From the NCBI RefSeq assembly GCF_002953255.1, contig NZ_CP026498.1:1094693-1158692 (forward strand): a DNA stretch of 64,000 nt. The letters run 5' to 3'. This stretch comes from Streptomyces sp. CB01881. Lineage in GTDB: Bacteria > Actinomycetota > Actinomycetes > Streptomycetales > Streptomycetaceae. Both the position numbers and the translations under genes were made by a program. Positions 35,501 through 45,700 of this stretch are shown one piece after another. Below the pieces are notes generated by a model. That model did no database searches and was not told the origin of the DNA. It worked only from the letters and a program-made list of their open reading frames with translations. Position 1 is the first letter of the stretch. Every line of letters starts with the position of its first letter.

Positions 35501-36790
35501 CCACCGGCGCCGAAGGACGAGACACCGGCGACCCGCGGGACCGCGGTGCCCGAACCGTCGGCCGGCGCCGGGCTGGGCCAGTCCGCCAGCTCCCGCTGCA
35601 CGACGAACGGCGTCCCCGCGAAGTCGATGTGCGGGTTGAGCGGGTGCGCGTGCAACGAGGGGGCGAGCTTGCCGTGCTGGAGCTGGAGCAGGACCTTGGT
35701 GATGCCGGCGATGCCCGCCGCGCTCTCGGCGTGCCCGATGTTGCTCTTCACCGAGCCGATCGCGCAGAACTGCCGGTCCTCGGTGTGCTCGCCGAACGCC
35801 TTCGCCAGCCCGGCGATCTCGATCGGGTCACCCAGCGCCGTGCCCGTGCCGTGCGCCTCGACGTAGCCGACGGCGCGCGCGTCCACGCCCGCCGTCGCCA
35901 GGGCCCGGCCGACGACGTCGGCCTGGGCCTGCGGGTTCGGCACCGAGTAGCCGTTGGTCTTCCCGCCGTGGTTCACGGCCGTGCCCTTGATGACGCCGTA
36001 GATCCGGTCGCCGTCCGCCACGGCCTTCGCCAGCGGCTTGAGCAGGACGGCGCCCACGCCCTCGCCCGGCACGTAACCGTCGCCGCCGGCCCCGAAGCTC
36101 TCGCAGCGGCCGTTGGTCGAGGCGAACCTGCCCTGGCTCAGCAGCAGGTACTTGTTCGGGTGCAGCGAGAGGTTCACCCCACCGGCGACCGCCACCTCGC
36201 AGTCGCCCCACTTCAGGCTCTGGCAGGCCAGGTGGACGGCCGACAGCGACGACGAGCACATCGTGTCGACGCTCATGCTCGGGCCCTGGAGGTTGAAGTA
36301 GTACGACACCCGGTTCGCGATGGACGCGGGGTTGCCGGCCACCGCCAGCGGCGTGCCGCCGAGCTGCGCCTGGGCCCCGAGGAGCTGGTACTCCTCGTAC
36401 ATGACGCCGACGAAGACGCCCACCCGGCCGTCGAGGACGTTGCCGGTCCGGCTCTTCGCGGTGTCCCGGGTGTAGCCGGCGTCCTCCAGGGTGTCGTGGA
36501 CGCACTGGAGGAACAGCCGCTCCTGCGGGTCCATGATCTCCGCCTCGCGGGGGGAGATGTTGAAGAACATCGGGTCGAAGTCGTAGGCGCCGTCGAGGAA
36601 TCCGCCCCACTTGCTGTACGTCTTCCCGGGGGCGTTCGGGTCGGGGTCGAAGAAGCCGCCGACGTCCCAGCGCGAGGCTGGCACCTCGGTCACGCAGTCC
36701 CGGCCGGCCGCGAGGTTCTGCCAGAACTCGCGGACGTCGGCGGCCTGCGGGTAGCGCCCGGCCAGGCCGATGATCGCGACGTCACCGCCG
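32300..36790 (-). other. PKS module G, split: KS-DH-KR // ACP
   Basis: KS Cys 36256-36258, DH His 34780-34782 (DHVVQGSRTMPG), KR loop TGGTGALG near 33340 and VDYAAAN near 32920. The ACP (Ser 32441-32443) is at the N-terminus of the next protein. Predicted output: alkene. Confidence 0.87.
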
Positions 36791-39700
36791 CCCACGGGGC
36801 CCTGCGTCCGCTCCTGCTCCTGCTCCTGCGCCTGCGCCTGTGCCTGACCGGATCCGAGGGTGCGCCAGGCGCGGGCGGGAGCGGTCCGCTCCGCGGCGGC
36901 CGGCCCGGCGGACGGGGACGGCTGCGGGCGGGCGGCCACCGCGGGCAGCAGCTCGCGCATCCGCTCCGGGTGGGTCTCCAGGAAGTGCCGCGTCAGCGCC
37001 GCGATGGTCCGGTGCTCGAAGAAGAGCGTCTTCGGCAGCGAGCCGAAGACCGTCTCCAGCGTGCGGGTCATGTCCATCGTCATGACGGAGTCGACGCCGT
37101 AGTCCTCCAGCGGCGCCTCCGGGTCGATCTTGGCGGCGGGCAGGTCGATGACCGACGCCAGGAGCTTCTTGAAGTACGCCGCGGCCTTCTGGGCGGTGGC
37201 CTCGTCCTGAACGGCCACGTCCTGGCCGCTCACGTCCCGGCCGGCCGCCGGCTCCTCCGGGCGGTCCGCCGCCGGGGCCGGCAGGGCCGGGGGCCGGTCG
37301 GACGGCGCGTCGGCGAGGAGGCCCGCGAGGAGGGTCTCGCGCAGCCGCGGCCGGTCGCCCTCCAGCACCAGCACCTGGCCGTGCTGCGAGGCCAGCGCCC
37401 GGTAGAGGGCCCGGACACCGGTCTCCGTGCGCAGCGGGACGAGCCCGAACCGCTCGCGCAGCGACTGCTCGGTGCCCGCGTCGACGTGCATGCCGCCGTC
37501 GGCCCACAGGGGCCAGCCGAGCGACACCGTCCGGCCGTGCCGCTCCCCCGCCGCCACCAGCGTGTTGCGGTGGTGCGCGTAGGCGTCCATGAAGGAGTTG
37601 GCCGCGGCGTAGTCGGACTGGCCGACGTTGCCGAGGGCCCCGGCCACGGAGGAGAAGGCGACCAGGAAGTCCAGGTCGTCGCCCCGGGTGGCCTCGTCCA
37701 GGTGCACCAGCCCGGCGACCTTCGGTGCCAGCACGCGCGCGAAGTCGGCCTCGTCCTTGCGCAGGATGAAGGCGTCCTTGATGAACCCGGCGCTGTGCAG
37801 GATGCCGTCGATCCGGCCGTGCGCCTCGCGGAGCCGGCCGACGAGCGCCACGACGTCGCCCCGGACGGCCACGTCGGCCTGCTCGTAGGCGGCGTGGGCG
37901 CCGAGGCCCGTCAGCTCCGCCAGGAGCGCGTCCCGGCGCCCGTCGCGCGGCGCGCGGCCGGCGAGGACGATCCGGGGCTCCCGCACCCGGGCGGCGATGT
38001 CCCGGGCGAAGACGGCGCCCAGCCCGCCCGCGCCACCGGTGATCAGGTAGACGCCGCCGTCCTTCCACGGCACCCCGGCCGGGGTACCGTCCGCCTCCTC
38101 ACGCCACCGCAGGACCTCGCGCGTCCCGCCCCGGTGGCGGACGGCGGTGTCCGACAGCGCGGCGCGGTCGGCGGCGACCTGGGCGGCCGCCTGCTCCGGG
38201 CCGTCCTGCGGGTCGACCAGCACGAGCTGGCCGAGCACCTTCGGGTTCTCCAGCCGGGCCGACCTCAGGACGGCGGCCAGCCCCGCCCACAGGGACGGCT
38301 CCTGCGCCGCCGGCGCGACCAGCTGGACGGGCACGCCCTGCTGCCCGCGCTCGCCCAGCACCTCCTTGACGGCGGCGAGGACGGTCAGCGCGTCCTCGGT
38401 GTAGCGGGCGTCGACGCCCGGCGCGGCGGAGTCCAGGCGCACGACCCGGGCCGTGCCCTGGGCCTCCAGCGCCGCCGCGACCTCGGGAAGACCGGCGACC
38501 AGCACCAGGCCGGCCCCGGTCACCCCGGTCACACTGTCCGCCCCGGCCGCCCCGGCACGGTCCGCGCGCTCGGCGGGGACCCAGCAGGGCGCGGCGAGCA
38601 GCTCCGCGGTGCCCGACGGCGATCCGGTGCCCGACGGCGATCCGGCGGCGGCCGGCTGTGCACCGGCGACCGGCTGCGCCGTGTAGGCGCGCAGCGAGAC
38701 GCCCTTGAGGCGGACGCTCACCCGGCCCCCGTCGTCGCAGAGGTCGATGTCGAGGCGGCGGACGGCGTCGCCCGGCCGGCCGCCACCCTCGCGCACCCAG
38801 GCCCACATCACGGGGGCGCAGGGGCCGGTGATCTCCACCTCGTCCAGTGCGAAGGGCAGCAGGAGCGGCCCGCCCTCGTCCGCCAGGGGCAGCAGGCCCG
38901 CACAGGCCTGGAGGGCGGAGTCCAGCAGGGCCGGGTGCAGGCCGTAGTCGTCCAGCGTCCCCCGCACCGCGTCCGGCAGGACGAGCCGGGCGAGCACCTG
39001 GCCGTCGCCGGTCAGGAGGCGGTCGAGGCCACGGTGGCCGGGGCCGTAGGCGATGCCCCGGGCGCCGAACGCCCGGTAGGTCTGCTCCGCGTCGAACTGC
39101 GCACCGCCGCAGGCGGCCTGCAGCCGGGCCAGGTCGAGGGCGGCGGGGTCCGCCGGACCGCTCTCCGGGGCCACCCGGACGAGGCCCTCGCTGTGGATGA
39201 CCGGCTGCGCGTCCGGGCCGTCCTCGTCGGCGGTGCTGTGGATCTCGAAGCCGACCTCGTCCGGGCCCTTCGGCAGCAGGCGGACCTGGACGGTCCGGGC
39301 CCTCCCGGTCACGGTGACGGGCCGCGACCAGACCACGTTGCGGATCCGCAGGCCGCCGTGCGGCCCGTCCAGCGAGGCCGCCACCGCGGCCCGGGCCAGC
39401 TCCAGGCAGGCCGCGCCGGAGAGCACGCGCTCGCCCTGGACCTGGTGGTCCTTCAGGAAGAACTCCTCGCCCGTGAAGACCGAGGTGAAGCGCTGCTCGT
39501 TCAGGCTGGAGGTGTTGGCGTGCAGCAGCGGGTGGAGCCGCCCGGCGCCGGTCGCGGGCCGCCGGTCGGCCGCGGTGCCCGGGGAGAGCCAGTAGCGCTC
39601 GCCCTGGAACGGGTAGGTCGGCATCGGCACCCGGCGGGGCGCGGCGCCGTCGTACAGCTTCTCCCAGTCGAGCACCAGGCCGGTGACCCAGAGCTCCAGC

Positions 39701-42700
39701 AGCCTGTCGTACTCGTGGCCGGCGGTCCAGGCGTCGAGCGCCTGCGCCAGGTCCTCGTCGGGGGTGAAGACGGCGAGCACTCCCTGCCGCCGCTCGACGC
39801 GGCCCCGGTGGAGCCCGTCGGCGCCCGCCTCGCCGGCCAGGAACGCCCGCAGGCCGGCGGCGAGTTCGCCGGTCGTGCCCGCGACGAGGCCGAGCCGCTC
39901 CTCGTAGGCCTCCCGGCCGGTCTGGAGGGTGTGGGCGAGATCGGCGAGCGCCGTGCCGGCGCCCTCGTCCTCGGTGGTCCAGTGCAGCAGCTGCTCGGCC
40001 TGGGCCCGCAGGCCGGCCTCCGTCCGGGCGGACAGCACGACGGCGGCGGGGCGGCCCGCGGAGTCCGCGGCGGGCCGGGCGGCCGGCGCGGGGCGGTACT
40101 CCTCGACGATGACGTGCGCGTTGGAGCCGCCCGCGCCGAAGGAGGAGATGCCGGCGATGCGCGGTGCCTCGGTGCCGTCGGCGGCGACGGGGCGCTGCCA
40201 CGGTGCCAGCTCGCGCTGCACGCGGAACGGGCTGTTCTCGAAGTCGATGTGCGGGTTGAGCACCTCGGCGTGGAGGGAGGGCGCCAGCTTGCCGTGCTTG
40301 AGCTGGAGCAGCACCTTGGTCAGTGCCGAGATGCCGGCGGCGCTCTCGGCGTGCCCGATGTTGCTCTTCACCGAGCCGATCGCGCAGAACTGCCGGTCGT
40401 CCGAGTACTCCCGGAACGCCTTGGTCAGGCCGGCCACCTCGATCGGGTCGCCGAGCGAGGTCCCGGTGCCGTGCGCCTCGACGTAGGTCACCGAGCGCGC
40501 GTCGACACCCGCCTCGCGCAGCGCGTGGCCGATGACGTTGTGCTGCGCGCGGGGGTTGGGCACGGAGTAGCCGTTGGTCCGGCCGCCGTGGTTGAGGGCC
40601 GTCCCCCGGATGACGCCGTAGACGGTGTCGCCGTCCTCGACGGCCCGGGCGAGCGGCTTCAGCAGCACCGCGCCCACGCCCTCGCCGGGCACGTAGCCGT
40701 CGCCGCCCTCGCCGAAGCTCTCGCAGAGCCCCTTGCTCGACGCGTACTTGCCGTTCCCGAGCATCAGGTACTTGTTCGGGTGGAGCGAGAGGTTGACGCC
40801 GCCGGCGACGGCGAGCTCGCACCCGCCGGTCCGCAGGCTCTGGCAGGCCAGGTGCAGGGCGGTGAGCGAGGACGAGCACATCGTGTCGACGGCCAGGCTC
40901 GGGCCGTGCAGGTCGAAGACGTAGGAGATCCGGTTCGCGATCGACGACGCGCTGCCGGACAGGGTGACGTTGCGTCCCTTCGCCTGCTCCTGGGCGCCGT
41001 AGAGCTGGTACTCCTCGTACATCACGCCGACGAACACGCCGACGTTCCCGGCGAGACCGCGCGCGCCGTAGCGGCTGAGCGCCTCGCGGGTGTAGCCGGC
41101 GTCCTCCAGCGTCTCGTGCACGGTCTCCAGGAACAGCCGCTCCTGGGGGTCCATGAACGCGGCCTCGCGCGGGGAGATGTTGAAGAACAGCGGGTCGAAG
41201 TGGTCGGCCCGGTCCAGGAAGCCGCCCCACTTGGTGTACGTGCGGCCCGGCGCGTTCTTGTCCGGGTCGAAGTACGCGCCGTGGTCCCAGCGGTCGGCCG
41301 GGACCTCGGTGATGCAGTCCCGGCCCTCGGCGAGGTTGCGCCAGAACTCGCGGACGTTGCGGGCCTGCGGGTAGCGCCCGGCCAGCCCGATGACGGCGAT
41401 CTCCGGGCCCTCGGGCTCCGTCGCGGGGCGGCGGGCCGGGGCGCGCCGTGCGGCCCGCCCGCGGCGCGGCGCCGCGGGGACCGCCCGGACCGCGGGAGCC
41501 GCTTCGACGGCGGGGGCGCCGGCGGCGGGCTCCTGGTCGTCCGCGCCCAGGAGCTCGGCCAGCCGCTCCCCGTGGGCCTCGACGAAGTACTCGGTGAGCG
41601 CGCTGATGCTCTGGTACTCGAAGAAGAGGGTCTTGGGCAGCGAGCCGAAGACCTGCTCCAGCTTGTTGGTCAGGTTCATCGTCATGATGGAGTCGATGCC
41701 GTAGTGCTCCAGGGCGTCGCTCGCATCGATCCGGTCGGCCGGCAGGCGCAGCTGGGAGGCCAGCAGGGTGACCAGGTACCGGCCGGCCCGCTCGGCCGGC
41801 GTGGTGGCGCCGGCCTGCGGGGGCGCGGCGTGGTGCTCGGGCTCGCCGTGGACGAGCGGGGCGTCCGCGGCAGGGTTCAGGTTCGCGGCCGGGGTCGCGG
41901 CCGCGTCGTAGGCCCGGGAGGTGAAGCCCCGGAGCCGGCAGCGGACGGCGCCGGCGTCGTCCAGGAGGTCGATGTCGACCTTGCGGACCCCGAGGCCGGG
42001 CCGGTCGTCGGCGCTGTACCGCACCCACGCCCACAGCCCGGACGTGACCGGCCCGAAGACCTCCAACTCGTCCAGGGCGAAGGGGAGGTGGAGAACGGTC
42101 CCGGCGGCGTCCGGGGCGTCGCCGGCGGCGCCGAAGAGGCCGACGGAGGCCTGGAACGCGGAGTCCAGCAGGCCCGGGTGGAGCACGAAGGCGTCCTGGG
42201 TCGCCGCTGCCCCGGCGGGGAGCACCAGGCGCGCCAGGGCCTGGCCGTCGCCGACCGCGATGCTCTCGATGCCGCGGTGCGCCGGCCCGTAGTCGATGCC
42301 CAGCTCCCGGTACGTCCGGTAGCACTGCGCGGCGTCGAGGCGGTCGGTGTCGCAGGCGGCCAGCAGCGCGGCCACGTCCACCGGCCCGGCCGGGGCGTCG
42401 GCGGCGGGGACGGCCACGCCCTGGCTGTGCACGACGGGCGCGGCGTCGGCGGCGCCGTCCTGCAGGCTGGAGATCTCGAACGCGACCTCGCCGTCCGCCT
42501 CGGCGAACAGCGTGGTCCGCATGTGCACGGGCCGCCCGTCCGCGGTGACGGGGCGGGCCCAGACCACGTTGCGCAGCGTCACGCCCTGCGGGCGGGTGTC
42601 GAGCGAGGCCTCCAGGGCCGCCCGCGCCATCTCCAGGTAGGCGGCGCCCGGCAGCACCTTGCGGCCCTTGACGACGTGGTCCGTCAGGAAGAACTCCTCG

Positions 42701-45700
42701 CCCGAGAACACCGAGCCGAACCGCTGGGCGTCCAGGGAGGAGGTGTTGGCGTGGACGAGCGGGTGGAGCCGGACGGCGCCGGGGGCGGCGGCCGGACGGC
42801 CGGCGGTGAGGTCGCCCACCCAGTAGCGCTCACGGGCGAACGGGTAGCCCGGCAGCGGGAGCATCCGCGGGCCGTTCCCGCGGTGGAGCCGGCTCCAGTC
42901 GACGGCCAGGCCCTTGACCCAGAGGTCGAGCAGCCTGTCGAACTTGCCCTTCCCGATCCACGCGTCGACGGTCGCCGCCATGTCGGTGTCGGTGGCGAAG
43001 CCGGCCAGGGTGTCCCGGTGGTCCCTGACGTTGCCCAGGTGGAGACCCTCGACGTCCTCCTCGCCGGCGACGAACGCGGTGAGCCCGGCGGTGAGTTCGG
43101 CGGCGGAGGTGACGGGCAGCGCGAGCCGCGCCTCCATCGCCTCGCGGCCGGACTGCAGCGTGTGGGCGACGGCGTCGAGGTCCAGGGCCGCGGCGTCCTG
43201 GCGGACGATCCACTCCAGCAGGGCCCGGGCCCGCTCGCGCAGCCGCTCGCCGTCCTTGGCCGACAGCACGATCAGGCGCGGGGCGCCGTCGTCCGCGCCG
43301 GTGCCGCCGGCGGCCTCGCGGCGGTACTCCTCCACCACGACGTGCGCGTTGGAGCCGCCCGCGCCGAAGGAGGAGACACCCGCGATCCGGGGCCGCTCCG
43401 TCGTGCCGTCGGCGCCGACGGGCCGCTGCCAGTCGGCCGCCTCCTGCTGGAGGCGGAACGGCGTCCGGGCGAAGTCGATGTTGGGGTTCGGCTCCTGCGC
43501 GTGCAGGCTGGGGGCGAGCCGCCCGTGCCGCATCTGAAGGACGATCTTCAGCAGTCCGGCGATGCCGGCCGCCGCCTCCAGGTGGCCGATGTTGCTCTTC
43601 GCCGAGCCGACGGCGCAGTACTGCCGGGCGTCGGTGTCCTGCGCGAACGCCCGGGTGAGGCCGTCGAGTTCGATCGGGTCGCCGAGCTCCGTCCCGGTGC
43701 CGTGCGCCTCCAGGTAGCTCACCTCGTGGGCCTTGACGCCCGCGCGGTCCAGCGCCTCGCGCACCACCTCGGCCTGGGCACCCGGGTTGGGCACGGTGTA
43801 GCCGTTGGTCCGGCCGCCGTGGTTGATGCTGCTGCCGCGCAGCACGGCGTGGATGACGTCGCCGTCCCGCTCGGCGTCCGACAGCCGCTTGAGCAGCACC
43901 ACGGCCACGCCCTCGCCGGGCACGAATCCGTTGCCGCCGGCTCCGAAGCTGCGGCACTTCCCGTCGTGCGACAGCATCCGCTTGCCGGACATCAGGGTGT
44001 AGTTCGACGGGTGCAGGTAGAGGTTGACCCCGCCCGCGAGCGCGAGGTCGCACTCGCCGCGCCGCAGGTGCTCCATCGCCTCGTGAACGGCGCTCAGCGA
44101 GGACGAGCACATGGTGTCGACCGGCAGGCTCGGGCCCCGCAGGTCGAGCAGGTACGAGACACGGTTGGCGACCGAGGCGAAGGACGTCAGCGGGTGGAGG
44201 TTCTCGTTCTGCTCCCGCAGCGCGGGCCCGTAGAGGTCGAAGCCGGTCTTGGAGACGCCGGCGAAGACGCCGACCCGCCCGCGGTGCGCGTCGGCCAGGC
44301 GCCGGCGGGTGTAGCCGGCGTCCTCCAGCGCGTTCCAGGACTCCTGGAGGAACAGGCGTTCCTGCGGGTCCATGTTCATGGTCTCCTGCGGCGAGATGCC
44401 GAAGAAGAGCGGGTCGAAGTCGGCGAAGCCGTCGAGGAAGCCGCCCCACTTGCTGTAGCTGCGGCCCAGCGCGACCGCCTCGTCGCGGTCCGCGTGGTAG
44501 AAGCCCTCCAGCTCCCAGCGGTCGGCGGGGATCTCGGTGACGCAGTCCCGCCCGGCGGCGAGGTTCTGCCAGTACTCGTCCAGGTTCGCCGCCTGCGGGA
44601 ACCGGCCGCTCATGCCGACGATGGCGACGGCGTCCGCGGCGGACGGCGCACCGGGTGCGGGGGGTGCGGCGGGGACGGGGGCCGGGGCGGGGACGGGGGC
44701 GGGCTCCGCGACGACGGGGCGCTCGGCGACGGCGGGGCGCTCGGCGACGGCGGGCCTCCCGGCGGCGGCCGGGGCCGGGGCCGCCTCAGCAAGGGCCGCA
44801 GCGGCGGCGACCGGGGCCGGAGCGGCGAGCCCGGTCCAGGTGAGGCACGTCCCCCGGTGCTCCCGGAGGAAGTAACCCGCGAGGGCCTCCAGCGAGTTGA
44901 ACTCGTAGAGGACCGTCTTCGGGACGGCCTCGAAGGTCTCGGCGAACTTCCGGTTGAGCCGGGTGACAACGATGGAGTCGATCCCGTAGCTCTCCAGCGG
45001 GGCCTCGGCGTCGATCTTCGCCGCCGGGAGGCCGATGACGCCGCCGAGCACCTGCCGGAGCCGGTGCACGACCTTGTCGCGCAACATCCCCTCGTCGCCG
45101 GCCGCGGCCGGCGGCGCGGAGGCCGGCACCACGGCGGGAACGGCGGGAACGGCGGGAACGGCGGCAGCCGCAGGGGCGGCCGCGGGCTGCTCCAGGAGCG
45201 CCCGGCGGATGCGTGCGCCGTCGCCCTCGACCGCCATCACCTGCGGGAGCTCCAGGGAGAGGCTCTCGTGCAGGACGCGGACCCCCGACCCGGTGCGCAG
45301 CGGGTGCATGCCGACCTGTTCCAGCAGCGCGCGCTCGGTCTCGGCGTCGGGTGCCATGCCGCCCTCGGCCCAGAGCGGCCAGTTGAGCGAGAGGCTGCGG
45401 CCGGAGCGGCGCCCCTCGGCGACCAGCCCGGCGCGGTGGTGGGCGAAGGCGTCCATGAACGCGTTGGCGGCCGCGTAGTCGGACTGGCCGACGTTGCCGG
45501 TGACCGCCGCCGCGGAGGAGAACAGGGCGAAGAAGTCCAGCGGGTCGCCCTGGGTGGCGGCGTCCAGGTTGACCGTCCCGGCCACCTTGGGGGCCAGGAC
45601 GGCGCGCAGGTCGTCGGCGCTCTTGCGCAGGACGAAGCCGTCCCGCAGGACGCCCGCGCTGTGGATGACGCCGTTGACGGCGCCGTGCTCCTGCCGCACC

